Positions 29,082 through 39,436 of a DNA stretch of 64,000 nucleotides are shown one piece after another (the stretch's first letter is position 1; each line of letters begins with the position of its first letter). The notes under the pieces were generated by a model. It did no database searches. It was not told the DNA's origin and saw only the letters and a program-made list of their open reading frames with translations. Where the stretch lies: assembly GCA_902534465.1 (NCBI GenBank), contig CACAPU010000001.1, forward strand, positions 62,001-126,000, given 5' to 3'. Made by a program: the position numbers and the translations under genes. Source of the DNA: an uncultured Pelagibacteraceae bacterium (GTDB taxonomy: Bacteria; Pseudomonadota; Alphaproteobacteria; Pelagibacterales; Pelagibacteraceae).

Positions 29082-30702
29082 TATTTTCTTTTAAAATATA
29101 TTTTGAAGATATTGTAATAAAAAAAGCTGCAATTAAAATTAAAAATAATGATGGTACTGCAGCTGCCTCAAGCATATCTTCGGAAGCTGAAATATAAGCT
29201 GTTGTTGCAAATGTCTCAAAATTAAAAGGCCTTAAAACAAGGGTAATTGGCAATTCCCTGATTATCTCAAGTGAAATTAGTATTACAACAAAAAGAAGAG
29301 AGTTTCTCAAATAAGGAATATGAATATTAAGAAATGTCTTTCTCTTGGAATATCCAAGAAGATAGGCGCTTTCATCCACAGAAAGGTTTATTTTTTCATA
29401 ACCTGATTTAATCCCATTAAATGCTAATGAGTAAAAACGAATAAAATATACAATTACCAAACCTAAAATTGACCCAATAAATACTTTTTTAATGGATAAG
29501 AAACCTAGTGATTTAATAAACGTATTATCTAACCAAGCAATAAAAGTTATAAATGCTACAGCTAAAATTACACCTGGAATCGCATATCCCGAAATTGATA
29601 ATGTTGATAGAAAATTAAGAGTTTTATTTTTTGAAACACGATTTCCATAGTTAGATATTAAAGCAAAAACTATTAAAACAAGGCTAGATAAACCAACTAA
29701 ATATAAAGTATTTAACAAAAGGTTTATTACATTTATATCAAAAAAGTTTTCTGGAAATTTAATTGTCCAATAAAGCATTTGTCCTAAGGGAAAAAGGAAA
29801 CTCAAAAAGAATAAAATAAAACAAAAAAGGAAAGCAAATAATGATTGGTAACCTGAAAGGTTTATTTTTTCTTTTTGTTTAAAACCACCTCTTGAGTCTA
29901 AATGATACTTTGCTTTTTTTCTAGATAGATTTTCTGTTATAAATAAAATGAAAATAAATAATAATAGAAAAAAAGATATTCGATTAGCAAAGGCTAAATC
30001 ATCAAAAGTAATCCATGCATTATAAATTCCAGTTGTTAATGTATTGACCGAAAAAAAGTCAACAGCTCCAAACTCTGCTAAAGTTTCCATTGCAACTAAT
30101 GATAAGCCAGCAACGATTGCTGGTCGCGCAGCAGGTAGAATTATTGAATAAAAAGATTTAAATTTTGAAAAACCTAAATTTTTTCCAAGTTCAATCAAAT
30201 TTTGTGATTGATAAAGAAATGATGATCTAGCTAAAATATAAACATATGCAAATAGTGAAAAAGAAATTGACAAAATTAAACCAAACATACCATCGAATTT
30301 TGGTATATGTTTGTTATACTCTCCGTCTCCAAATAAGTTTTTAAGAATTGTAAATGCTGTTCCATAATTATCAAAAAAAGCAAATAGAGAATATGCATAT
30401 ATATAAGGAGGAATTGCAAAAGATAATATCAAGGCCCATTTAAAAAAATTAACTCCTGGAAATTTAAAAAAAGAAACAATATATGCTGAGCCAACCCCAA
30501 GTACAAAAGTTAAAATTAAAACCCCAATCAAAAGTGATAAAGAATTAAAAATATATTCAAATAAAAAAGTATCTTTGAGTATTTCAAAATATCTAGAGGT
30601 TTCTTCAAAAAAACTTACAGATACTGTTAATATTGGAATAATAACCAATAAAGAAATTAAAATGGAGCTTAAAAACCATATATTAAATTTTATTGAGAAC
30701 AT
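29074..30702 (-). CDS. fbpB: Iron(III) ABC transporter permease (FbpB-like, duplicated permease domain)
   Basis: Two permease halves with EAA-like loops (ELGKNLGFSKFKSFYSIILPAARPAIVAG; DESAYLLGYSKRKTFLNIHIPYLRNSLL). Confidence 0.87.
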   Translation of the reverse strand: MFSIKFNIWFLSSILISLLVIIPILTVSVSFFEETSRYFEILKDTFLFEYIFNSLSLLIGVLILTFVLGVGSAYIVSFFKFPGVNFFKWALILSFAIPPYIYAYSLFAFFDNYGTAFTILKNLFGDGEYNKHIPKFDGMFGLILSISFSLFAYVYILARSSFLYQSQNLIELGKNLGFSKFKSFYSIILPAARPAIVAGLSLVAMETLAEFGAVDFFSVNTLTTGIYNAWITFDDLAFANRISFFLLLFIFILFITENLSRKKAKYHLDSRGGFKQKEKINLSGYQSLFAFLFCFILFFLSFLFPLGQMLYWTIKFPENFFDINVINLLLNTLYLVGLSSLVLIVFALISNYGNRVSKNKTLNFLSTLSISGYAIPGVILAVAFITFIAWLDNTFIKSLGFLSIKKVFIGSILGLVIVYFIRFYSLAFNGIKSGYEKINLSVDESAYLLGYSKRKTFLNIHIPYLRNSLLFVVILISLEIIRELPITLVLRPFNFETFATTAYISASEDMLEAAAVPSLFLILIAAFFITISSKYILKENNE

Positions 30703-30725
30703 TTAGATAATATTGAATAGTTGGT

Positions 30726-31292
30726 TTAATTTTTATTTTTTTCTGAAAGATATTTAATACAATTCTCTGGCGTTGTCTCGATGTATGGATCATCGTCTGA
30801 TCCATCATTATTAATACCTGGTTCTTGCCACCATTTTTCAATAATTCCATTATTTATAATTGCCATATATCTCCAACTTCTTTGCCCAAATCCGTTATGA
30901 TCTTTAGATACTAGCATACCCATAAATTTAGTAAAAAGTCCTGAACCATCAGGAATTAACTTAATATTATGAATTTTCAATTTATCTGCCCATGCATTCA
31001 TAGTGTAAGAGTCATTTACTGAACAACAGTATACCTCATCTATTCCAAAATCTTTCAATTTTAAGTAATTATTCTCAAAACCTGGAAGTTGTTGTGAAGA
31101 GCATGTAGGAGTAAATGCTCCTGGTAAACTAAAAATTACAACTCTTTTATCTTTAAAATAGTCATCAGTTGATTTATCAACCCACTTACCACCTATTGAA
31201 CATTCATTAGGAAAGTTAGAACTATCTCCTTCTCTAGTCTTAAAAATTACTTTAGGTATTTTGAGTCCGATCATATCAAAAGTTTTATGCAA
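30726..31292 (-). CDS. Peroxiredoxin (Prx5-like)
   Basis: KRVVIFSLPGAFTPTCSSQQLPGFENNY, VYCCSVNDSYTMNAWAD. Confidence 0.9.
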   Translation of the reverse strand: MHKTFDMIGLKIPKVIFKTREGDSSNFPNECSIGGKWVDKSTDDYFKDKRVVIFSLPGAFTPTCSSQQLPGFENNYLKLKDFGIDEVYCCSVNDSYTMNAWADKLKIHNIKLIPDGSGLFTKFMGMLVSKDHNGFGQRSWRYMAIINNGIIEKWWQEPGINNDGSDDDPYIETTPENCIKYLSEKNKN

Positions 31293-31296
31293 TTTT

Positions 31297-31329
31297 AAAA
31301 GTGCTTACGAAGGATACATAGGCACTTTT
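31297..31329 (-). terminator. Hairpin downstream of fbpA/small ORF
   Basis: AAAAGTGC (31297-31304) / GCACTTTT (31322-31329) inverted repeat in the intergenic gap. Confidence 0.55.
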
Positions 31330-31341
31330 ATTAAGAAAAGG

Positions 31342-31491
31342 TCAGATATTGAATACTTTTAGAATGTGCGGAAAATCTTTAGTATTTATCTCTGATAACT
31401 TTCTTTTATTTATTCTGTTATTAATTTTTTTACACTCCTCAGCACATGGGACACATGGCTTAGTTGATTTATTGTAATTAACATCAGACAT
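31342..31491 (-). CDS. 49-aa Cys-motif peptide (CVPCAEEC)
   Basis: Start trimmed to MSDVNYNKSTKPCVPCAEECKKINNRINKRKLSEINTKDFPHILKVFNI; 23-nt gap after fbpA stop, same strand. Confidence 0.5.
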   Translation of the reverse strand: MSDVNYNKSTKPCVPCAEECKKINNRINKRKLSEINTKDFPHILKVFNI

Positions 31492-31514
31492 AAATTTTTT
31501 TTTATTCGTCAATG

Positions 31515-32543
31515 TTACTTCCAACCTGCAGCTGTCATTACTTCTAATGCGTCTACTTGTTTATCTCCATAGCTAGCAACACTTGTAGTAAGATCTTGTT
31601 TGAAATCTAAACCTAAGTTATTTACTACTAATGGATTTGGTGAAACACCTGCAATCATCGGAAACTCAAAAGTATTATTAGTGAAATGTTCTTGAGCTTC
31701 GGGTGATAATAAATAATCTACAAGTGCAATTGCATTAGCTTTATTTGGAGCACCTTTAACAAGAGCAGCACAACTAATGTTCATGTGTGTTCCTCTATCG
31801 TTTTGATTAGGGAAAAATGCTTTTACTTTTTTAGCAGCTGCTTGTTGTTCTGCGCCTTTGTTCCCGGATAACATCAAAGCTAAATAGTATGTGTTTGCGA
31901 CTGCAATATCTGCTTCTCCTGCTGCAACTGCCATAATCTGAGCTCTATCATTACCTTTTGGATCTCTAGCCATATTAGCAACAACACCTTTTGCCCACTC
32001 TCCAGCAGCTTTTTTTCCATTATTTTTTACTAATGATGCTACTAAAGATTTATTGTAAATATTGCTAGATGCTCTTATTGCAATTCTACCTTTCCATTTA
32101 GGGTCAGCTAAACTTTCATAAGTTAATCCTGATAATTCTGCCCCACTTACTCTTTCTGGAGCGTAATAAACTATTCTAGCTCTCTTAGCTACTCCAACCC
32201 AGTGAGTAGTTCTAAAGTTTTTTGGAACTGAAGATTTGATAGTTGGTGAAACAAGCCCTGCTTGTGTCATACCTTTAGCTTTAAAAGCACCACATCTTCC
32301 AGCATCTGCTGTGATGTATAGATCAGCAGCTGAATCTGCGCCTTCCTCGATCATTCTTTTCTCTAAAGCTCCAGCTTTACCATTAATTAAATTTACTTTA
32401 ATTCCAGTTGCTGCAGTAAATTTGCTATAAAGTTCTGCGTCGGCTTTATAGTGTCTAGCATTAAATATATTAACCTCATTTGCTATCGCAAAAGTTGAAA
32501 CAAATAAGGATAGAATTAATGCTGAAATTGATATTTTTTTCAT
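31515..32543 (-). CDS. fbpA: Iron(III) ABC transporter substrate-binding protein (FbpA-like)
   Basis: Signal peptide, NIFNARHYKADAELYSKFTAATGIKVNLINGKAGALEKRM, ANTYYLALML. Confidence 0.9.
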   Translation of the reverse strand: MKKISISALILSLFVSTFAIANEVNIFNARHYKADAELYSKFTAATGIKVNLINGKAGALEKRMIEEGADSAADLYITADAGRCGAFKAKGMTQAGLVSPTIKSSVPKNFRTTHWVGVAKRARIVYYAPERVSGAELSGLTYESLADPKWKGRIAIRASSNIYNKSLVASLVKNNGKKAAGEWAKGVVANMARDPKGNDRAQIMAVAAGEADIAVANTYYLALMLSGNKGAEQQAAAKKVKAFFPNQNDRGTHMNISCAALVKGAPNKANAIALVDYLLSPEAQEHFTNNTFEFPMIAGVSPNPLVVNNLGLDFKQDLTTSVASYGDKQVDALEVMTAAGWK

Positions 32544-32603
32544 TAATCTCTCTCTATGTTAGTTGTTTATGTATTTATAATGGTTCTGAGAACTATTCGC
32601 AAT

Positions 32604-32622
32604 GAGAATGATTATCAATCTC
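32604..32622. promoter_or_regulatory. Fur-box-like palindrome upstream of fbpA
   Basis: GAGAATGATTATCAATCTC; 16/19 match by eye to GATAATGATTATCATTATC; flanked by ACTATT (32592-32597) and AATAGT (32623-32628). Confidence 0.75.
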
Positions 32623-32660
32623 AATAGTGTCGCACTAAATTATTATGAATTATAGGGTTT

Positions 32661-33551
32661 TTAAGACTTAAACTCAGAAATTTTACTATAAAGAAAATTT
32701 CTGAAGGTTGTAACTCTAGCTACGTTTTTAAGAGATTCTGGAAAAACGAAATGAGCTTCCGTAATTGGGCCCTCGATGTTAGGTAAAACTTTAATTACAT
32801 TTCTTGATAATGATACTAAATAATCAGGCAAAGCAGCAAGTCCTACTCCACTTTCAACTGCAAGCAGCAAGCCCATAACACTGTTTACTTTCATTACAGT
32901 TTTTCTTTTTTTATTATCTTTCACTCCTAATTTTAGTGCCCAGTCAGGATTAAAAACAGGAGAAGGTGCCCCTCTTCCAAATGATATAAATTTATGCTTG
33001 CTTAAATCATTTATTGTTTTTGGTATCCCATATTTTTCAAAATATTTAGTAGACCCATAAATATGGTAATTAATATCCATCAATTTTCTTTGAATATAAT
33101 TTAATTGTTTGGGTCTTCTCATAAAAATACCAATATCGGCTTGTCTAGTACTTAGATCTAATTCTTTATCATCAAAAATTAATTCTATTTCAATTTCTGG
33201 ATTTAATTGCATAAATTCTTGAATCCTTGGAGTTAACCAGTGGGTACCAAAACTTCTTACAGTGGTAATAGTTAATTTTCCTGTTGGCTTATGTTTTTGG
33301 TCTCCTAATGTTGTTTCAACCTCTTTAAGTTTACTTATGACCTCATGAGCTGTTTTGTAAACATATTCTCCATTTTCAGTTAATGTTAATCCTCTAGCGT
33401 GTCTCTCAAATAGTTTTACTTTCAAATCTTCTTCTAATGACTGAATTTGTCTGCTTATAGCAGACTGACTTAGATTAAGTATAACTGTAGCACTGGTAAA
33501 GCTTCCTGCTTCAGCTACTGCATGAAAAATTTTTAATTTATCCCAATCCAT
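32661..33551 (-). CDS. LysR-family transcriptional regulator
   Basis: N-terminal HTH: MDWDKLKIFHAVAEAGSFTSATVILNLSQSAISRQIQSLEEDLKVKLFER. Confidence 0.93.
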   Translation of the reverse strand: MDWDKLKIFHAVAEAGSFTSATVILNLSQSAISRQIQSLEEDLKVKLFERHARGLTLTENGEYVYKTAHEVISKLKEVETTLGDQKHKPTGKLTITTVRSFGTHWLTPRIQEFMQLNPEIEIELIFDDKELDLSTRQADIGIFMRRPKQLNYIQRKLMDINYHIYGSTKYFEKYGIPKTINDLSKHKFISFGRGAPSPVFNPDWALKLGVKDNKKRKTVMKVNSVMGLLLAVESGVGLAALPDYLVSLSRNVIKVLPNIEGPITEAHFVFPESLKNVARVTTFRNFLYSKISEFKS

Positions 33552-34552
33552 TATTTATTTACATCAACTAATATTCTATTTTTTAATTTTCCTTCTAACA
33601 TTTCAGGAAAAACATCTAAAAGTTCATTCAAACCCACAGTTTTGATTGATTTTTCCAAAATATCGAAATCTACATATTTGGGAACTTCACCCCAAACAAA
33701 CTCTTTTCTTTTATTACTAATATTTACTGAGTCGATACCCCATAATTTAACTGCTCTTAGAAAAAAAGGCACAACAGAAGTATTTAATTTATTGCTACTT
33801 GCATTGCCACAAATTGCTACTATTCCTTTTAATCTAGTTTGAGAAATTGCATTCGCTAAAATATTTCCACCAACAGTATCTACAACACCATCCCAAGTAC
33901 CTTTTCCAATTAAACTAGCTTCACCCTCAAATTCTTTACGATCTATAACGTTTTTTGCACCTAGTTCCATTAAATATTCTGCTTTATCTGGTTTACCTGT
34001 CAATGCAGTTACATTACAACCCATTTTAGATAATACCATTACCGCAACCATTCCAACACCCCCAGTAGATCCAGTTACAAGTACATCGTTAACTTTGCTT
34101 TGTAAAAATAACTCTTCTTTAGCTTTTACTGCAAAGGCACACAGCATTGCTGTTAAACCAGCAGTTCCCATCATCATTGCATGTTTGCTATTTAGATTTG
34201 ATGGTCTTTTTATTAAATGTTCTGCTTTCACTCTTGCATATTGTGAAAATCCACCATGAAATAATTCACCAACTCTACATCCAGTAAGAATTACTTCATC
34301 TCCAACTTTAAATTCATCTGATTTACTTTCGCTAACTGTTCCAGAAAAGTCTATCCCGGGAATTCTTGGAAACTCTTTAACTAACTTTGCACCATTTTTT
34401 AAAATTAAAGCATCTTTATAATTTAAATCAGAGTAATCTACCTTTACTAAGACATCACCGTCTTTTAGAAAATCTAAATTTAAATCACTAACTGCTCTAG
34501 TGAACTTTTCTCCCTCTTGGTTGATAACCAAGGCTTTAAAAGTATCGGACAT
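33551..34552 (-). CDS. acuI: MDR-family oxidoreductase, acrylyl-CoA reductase (AcuI/YhdH)-like
   Basis: DYSDLNYKDALILKNGAKLVKEFPRIPGIDFSGTV, MMMGTAGLTAMLCAFA, VTGSTGGVGMVAVMVLSKMGCNVTALTGKPDKAEYL. Confidence 0.78.
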   Translation of the reverse strand: MSDTFKALVINQEGEKFTRAVSDLNLDFLKDGDVLVKVDYSDLNYKDALILKNGAKLVKEFPRIPGIDFSGTVSESKSDEFKVGDEVILTGCRVGELFHGGFSQYARVKAEHLIKRPSNLNSKHAMMMGTAGLTAMLCAFAVKAKEELFLQSKVNDVLVTGSTGGVGMVAVMVLSKMGCNVTALTGKPDKAEYLMELGAKNVIDRKEFEGEASLIGKGTWDGVVDTVGGNILANAISQTRLKGIVAICGNASSNKLNTSVVPFFLRAVKLWGIDSVNISNKRKEFVWGEVPKYVDFDILEKSIKTVGLNELLDVFPEMLEGKLKNRILVDVNK

Positions 34553-34565
34553 GTGTAATTATACT

Positions 34566-35174
34566 CTATTCTTTAATAAATCGTAAGTATCTATTCTGAA
34601 TAGAAAGATCGTCCTTAAATTGACCTAAAAAGTAATTAGTAACAGTAGATGCTCTTTCTTTTTTTATCCCTCTGGTAGTCATACATTGATGAGCTGCATC
34701 AATTGTTACTGCTACTCCTTTAGCATCAAGAGCAGTCATAATTGATTTAGCAATTTGTAGTGTTAATCTTTCCTGTGTTTGCAACCTTTTTGCAAATACA
34801 TCAACAACCCTTGCTAGCTTACTTAGTCCTACAACTCTTTCTTTTGGTATGTATGCAACATGTGCCATACCCAATATTGGAACCATATGATGTTCGCAAT
34901 GACTTTGTACAGAAATATTCTTTTGAATTACCATGTCGTTGTATCCTTCAACGTCACCAAAAGTTTTTTCTAAAACTTTATTAGCATCCTCTTTGTATCC
35001 ACTAAAAAATTCCTTATAAGCTTTTATTACTCTCTTTGGTGTTTCTAACAAACCTTCTCTATTTGGGTCCTCACCAATCCAAGTTAATATCTTAATCAAA
35101 GCCTCTTCGGCTTCTTTATCTGAAACTTGTTTAATCTCTAAACTTTTATTGTCTGTGTCTTTTACTAATTTCAT
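34566..35174 (-). CDS. folE: GTP cyclohydrolase I
   Basis: SHCEHHMVPILGMAHVAYIPKERVVGLSKLARVVDVFAKRLQTQERLT, TRGIKK. Confidence 0.95.
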   Translation of the reverse strand: MKLVKDTDNKSLEIKQVSDKEAEEALIKILTWIGEDPNREGLLETPKRVIKAYKEFFSGYKEDANKVLEKTFGDVEGYNDMVIQKNISVQSHCEHHMVPILGMAHVAYIPKERVVGLSKLARVVDVFAKRLQTQERLTLQIAKSIMTALDAKGVAVTIDAAHQCMTTRGIKKERASTVTNYFLGQFKDDLSIQNRYLRFIKE

Positions 35175-35250
35175 AGCGCCTTTTTATACAGTAAATACTT
35201 TATTTTAAAAATATTTATTATATCTATATATATGCTACATAATCACCCAA

Positions 35251-35718
35251 ATGTTCAAAAAAAGAGAAAATGTCGCTGATATAGAAGAAGGTAACCTATT
35301 ATCGCCAAAATTTGATAATGATGGTTTAATTCCTGTGATTACTACATGCAGTAAAACTAAAGAAATTCTAATGCATGGGTATATGAATGTTGAAGCATTA
35401 AAAATGACTATTGAAACAAAAGAAGCTCATTACTGGAGTAGATCTAGAAAAGCGATTTGGCATAAAGGAAAAACAAGTGGATTTACTCAAAAAGTAAAAG
35501 AAATAAGAATTGATGATGATCAAGATGCGGTATGGATTACTGTTGATATTGGTGACGGAGCTAGTTGCCATGTTGGTTATAGATCTTGCTTTTATAGATC
35601 GGTTCCAATGGGAAAAATTGAGAATGGTCGAAAAGTTGAAATGAAATTCGAAGAAGAAAATAAAAAATTTGATCCAGAAGTTGTTTATAAAGGACAACCA
35701 AATCCTACCAAAATTTAA
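35251..35718 (+). CDS. hisI: Phosphoribosyl-AMP cyclohydrolase
   Basis: HYWSRSRKAIWHKGKTSGFTQKVKEIRIDDDQDAVWI...CHVGYRSCFYRSV. Confidence 0.9.
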   Translation: MFKKRENVADIEEGNLLSPKFDNDGLIPVITTCSKTKEILMHGYMNVEALKMTIETKEAHYWSRSRKAIWHKGKTSGFTQKVKEIRIDDDQDAVWITVDIGDGASCHVGYRSCFYRSVPMGKIENGRKVEMKFEEENKKFDPEVVYKGQPNPTKI

Positions 35719-36092
35719 TGAGTGAAATTCAAAAAAATGTTCTTGGAGAAGATCTAGAAGAATGTTCAAAAAATCCTTTAACTGGTTGGTTTAGAGATGG
35801 TTGTTGCAATACAGATGAAAATGATCATGGGTTACATACAGTTTGTGTAAAAGTTAACGATGAATTTTTACAATGGTGTAAAGAAGCTGGTAATGATTTA
35901 ATCACGCCTCACCCTGAGTTTGGTTTTCCCGGACTTAAAGATGGTGATAACTGGTGTGTATGTGCAGGTTGGGTTGCTAGAGCCTTAGAAGCAGGAATTG
36001 GATGTTCTATTTATCTAAAAAAAACTCATATGAACACTTTAAAACTTGTACCAATTGAAACTTTAAAAAAGTTTGCAATAGATCTTTCCTAA
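35718..36092 (+). CDS. DUF2237-family protein
   Basis: NVLGEDLEECSKNPLTGWFRDGCCNTDENDHGLHTVCVKV...GDNWCVCAGWVARALEAG. Confidence 0.8.
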   Translation: MSEIQKNVLGEDLEECSKNPLTGWFRDGCCNTDENDHGLHTVCVKVNDEFLQWCKEAGNDLITPHPEFGFPGLKDGDNWCVCAGWVARALEAGIGCSIYLKKTHMNTLKLVPIETLKKFAIDLS

Positions 36093-37712
36093 TCACATAT
36101 TTCCATACTTAGGTCCGCCGCCACCTTCTGGAGTAACCCATGTAATATTTTGTGATGGCTCTTTTATATCGCAAGTTTTGCAATGAATACAGTTTTGAGA
36201 ATTTATAACAAACTTTTCAACTTCATTTTCTTTCTGTATTTCATAAACACCAACAGGGCAATATCTTTGAGCAGGCTCATCATATTTTCCTAAAGTATAT
36301 TTGATTGGCAAATCTTTATCTTTAAGTTGAAGATGAACAGGTTGATTATCAGTATGGTTTGTTCCTGTTAAGTAAACTGAACTAGTTTTATCAAATGTAA
36401 TCACATTATCTGGTTTTGGATACTCTATTTTAGGCATTTCATTAGCGGGCTTCAATGTTTCGTGATCAGCATGCTTATGTTTAAGAGTAAAAGGTAATTT
36501 TCCTTTAAATAAAATTTGATCAATTCCTGTAAATATTATTCCCAAAATTAAACCCCAACTAAAACTTGGTTTAACATTTCTGGCTTCATATAATTCCTTA
36601 TAAACCCAACTATTTTTAAATTTTTCTTCATAAACAGATAATTCTTTGTTTGAATTTAAATGATCTACAATAGTCTCAGCTGCAATCATCCCGCTCTTCA
36701 TTGCCGTGTGGGAACCTTTTATTTTTGGCATATTTAAAGTACCAGCATCACAACCAACCAATAGTGCACCCGGCATAAACATTTTAGGCAAACTTTGAAA
36801 ACCACCCTCTATAAGTGCTCTTGCTCCATAGGATATTCTTTTACCACCTTCCAACATTGACTTGATTGCAGGATGAGTTTTAAATCTTTGAAATTCATCA
36901 AAAGGTGATAGATGAGGATTTTTATAATCAAGCCCTATGACATAACCTAAAAAAATCTGTTTATTTTCAGCATGATAAACAAAGCTTCCTCCATAAGTAT
37001 TATTATCTAAAGGCCAGCCTGCTGTATGCATTACTAAACCTTCTTCATGTTTTTCCTCTTTTAATTCCCAAATTTCTTTGAAACCAATTCCATATTGTTG
37101 TGGATCTTTTCCTTTATCTAATTCAAATTTTTTAATTAATTCTTTTCCTAAGTGACCCCTACAACCTTCAGCGAAAACTGTTACCTTTCCATGGAGCTCC
37201 ATTCCAGGTTCATAACTATCTTTTTTATTTCCATCTTTATCTAAACCCATATCTTGAGTTGCAATACCTTTCACAGAACCATCTTCGTTATATAAAACCT
37301 CACTTGCAGGAAACCCTGGAAATATTTCAACACCTAAATTTTCAGCTTGCTCTGCTAACCATCTACATAAATTAGCAAGACTAATTATATAGTTATTATG
37401 ATTTTGTTGAACTTTAGGTAATAACCAAGTTGGCCAACTAATTTTTTTAGTCTTTCCTAAAAATAAAAATTTTTCTTTAGTAACTTTTGTTTTAATTGGT
37501 GCATTAAGATCCTTCCAATTAGGCAACAGTTCATCTAAAGCTCGTGTTTCAAACACGTTCCCTGATAAAATATGTGCACCTATTTCAGATGCTTTTTCTA
37601 ACAGGCAGACATTAATATCTGGATTTAACTGCTTTAATTTAATTGCAGTTGAAAGTCCTGATGGTCCGCCACCTACGATTACTACATCGTATTCCATCAC
37701 TTCTCTGGACAT
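36093..37712 (-). CDS. Electron transfer flavoprotein-ubiquinone oxidoreductase
   Basis: DVVIVGGGPSGLSTAIKLKQ; C-terminal 4Fe-4S FVINSQNCIHCKTCDIKEPSQNITWVTPEGGGGPKYGNM. Confidence 0.95.
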   Translation of the reverse strand: MSREVMEYDVVIVGGGPSGLSTAIKLKQLNPDINVCLLEKASEIGAHILSGNVFETRALDELLPNWKDLNAPIKTKVTKEKFLFLGKTKKISWPTWLLPKVQQNHNNYIISLANLCRWLAEQAENLGVEIFPGFPASEVLYNEDGSVKGIATQDMGLDKDGNKKDSYEPGMELHGKVTVFAEGCRGHLGKELIKKFELDKGKDPQQYGIGFKEIWELKEEKHEEGLVMHTAGWPLDNNTYGGSFVYHAENKQIFLGYVIGLDYKNPHLSPFDEFQRFKTHPAIKSMLEGGKRISYGARALIEGGFQSLPKMFMPGALLVGCDAGTLNMPKIKGSHTAMKSGMIAAETIVDHLNSNKELSVYEEKFKNSWVYKELYEARNVKPSFSWGLILGIIFTGIDQILFKGKLPFTLKHKHADHETLKPANEMPKIEYPKPDNVITFDKTSSVYLTGTNHTDNQPVHLQLKDKDLPIKYTLGKYDEPAQRYCPVGVYEIQKENEVEKFVINSQNCIHCKTCDIKEPSQNITWVTPEGGGGPKYGNM

Positions 37713-37733
37713 ATTATTTTTTTACAGTATTTG

Positions 37734-38687
37734 TTATTTTTGTATAGTGTTTAATTTATTCAACTCCTCTAAGAATTGAGGAAGTGCTTCGAATAAATCA
37801 GCTTCTAAGCCGTAGTCTGCGACACTAAAAATTGGTGCCTCACCGTCTTTATTTATAGCCACGATAACTTTACTTTCTTTCATGCCAGCTAAATGCTGGA
37901 TAGCCCCAGAGATTCCAACTGCTATATATAAGTCTGGAACTACTACTTTACCTGTTTGTCCAACCTGATGTTCGTTTGTAATATAACCTGCATCAACTGC
38001 TGCTCTTGATGCCCCTATTGCAGCATTTAATTTGTCTGCAACATCAGTTATTAATTTGAAATTCTCACCACTTTGCAACCCTCTTCCTCCAGAAATTACA
38101 ATTCTAGCTGTTCCTAATTCAGGTCTATCTGATTTAATTTCCTCTCTGTTCACAAATTTTGTATTTTCAGTTTTATCTGCTGCATCCACTTTCTCAATTT
38201 CTGCTGACCCACCTGTGGTTTCAGCCGCCTCAAATGATGTTGGTCTTATTGTTATACACTTTTTCTCGTCATTACTTTTGACAGTAGCAAATGCGTTACC
38301 AGCATAAATTGGTCTTAGGAATGTATCTGGAGCAATTACTTTTATTATATCACTCACTTGAGAAATATCTAATAATGCAGCAATTCTAGGCATTAGATTT
38401 TTTCCAAAGGTATTTGCTGAACAGACTATATGAGAATATTTATCAGCATGTTTTAAAATTGCTGAAGTATAATTTTCAGCAATATAATTTTCATAAATTT
38501 CATTATCCATATGAAGTACTTTTTTTACCAAAGGTACCTCAGATAAGGATTTTGCAACGTCATCTGCATTATGACCAATTAATAAAACATGTAAGTCTTG
38601 ATCTATCTGAGATGCAGCTGTAATTGCGTTTAAAGTAAATGATTTGACTTCTTTATTGTTATGCTCTGCTATTAATAAAACTGACAT
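37734..38687 (-). CDS. etfA: Electron transfer flavoprotein alpha subunit
   Basis: [60 protein letters not shown]. Confidence 0.95.
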   Translation of the reverse strand: MSVLLIAEHNNKEVKSFTLNAITAASQIDQDLHVLLIGHNADDVAKSLSEVPLVKKVLHMDNEIYENYIAENYTSAILKHADKYSHIVCSANTFGKNLMPRIAALLDISQVSDIIKVIAPDTFLRPIYAGNAFATVKSNDEKKCITIRPTSFEAAETTGGSAEIEKVDAADKTENTKFVNREEIKSDRPELGTARIVISGGRGLQSGENFKLITDVADKLNAAIGASRAAVDAGYITNEHQVGQTGKVVVPDLYIAVGISGAIQHLAGMKESKVIVAINKDGEAPIFSVADYGLEADLFEALPQFLEELNKLNTIQK

Positions 38688-39436
38688 TATATTACCTTAG
38701 CCTCATTTTTTAATTTTTGCACCAACTCCTCAACACTAGCAACCTTTATACCTGCTTTTCTTTTAGGCGGTTCCTCAATTTTAATATGTTCTATTCTAGG
38801 GTTAGTATCAACTCCTAGATCTGACGCATTAATTTGTTCAATAGGTTTTTTCTTTGCTTTCATAATATTTGGTAGTGATGCATATCTTGGTTCATTTAAT
38901 CTTAAGTCACATGTCACTATTGCAGGTGTATTAACTTCAATAGTTTCTAAACCCTCATCGACTTCTCTAGTTACTTCTAATGAATTTTCTTTAACTTCAA
39001 TTTTTGATGCAAAAGTAGCTTGAGGCCAGTTTAAATGTGCAGCCAACATTTGACCAGTTTGGTTGCAATCATCGTCAATTGCTTGTTTGCCCATGAAAAC
39101 TAAATCTGGATTTTCTTTTTCAACAATTTTTTTAAGAATTTTAGAAACAGCAAGAGGTTCTAATACACTATCCACTTTTATATGAATTCCTCTATCCGCT
39201 CCAACTGCTAGTGCTTTTCTAACAGTCTCTTGGGCTTTTTCTTCTCCAACTGTTACAGCTATTATTTCTGAAGCTTTTCCAGCCTCTTTAATTTTAACAG
39301 CTTCCTCAATTGCATTATCATCTGGTGGATTAGTTGACATTTTAACATTGTCTGTCACAACGCCACTGCCATCCTCTTTTACTCTTATTTGGACGTTATA
39401 ATCAATTACCCTTTTTACAGCGACTAAAATTTTCAT
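38687..39436 (-). CDS. etfB: Electron transfer flavoprotein beta subunit
   Basis: [53 protein letters not shown]. Confidence 0.95.
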   Translation of the reverse strand: MKILVAVKRVIDYNVQIRVKEDGSGVVTDNVKMSTNPPDDNAIEEAVKIKEAGKASEIIAVTVGEEKAQETVRKALAVGADRGIHIKVDSVLEPLAVSKILKKIVEKENPDLVFMGKQAIDDDCNQTGQMLAAHLNWPQATFASKIEVKENSLEVTREVDEGLETIEVNTPAIVTCDLRLNEPRYASLPNIMKAKKKPIEQINASDLGVDTNPRIEHIKIEEPPKRKAGIKVASVEELVQKLKNEAKVI

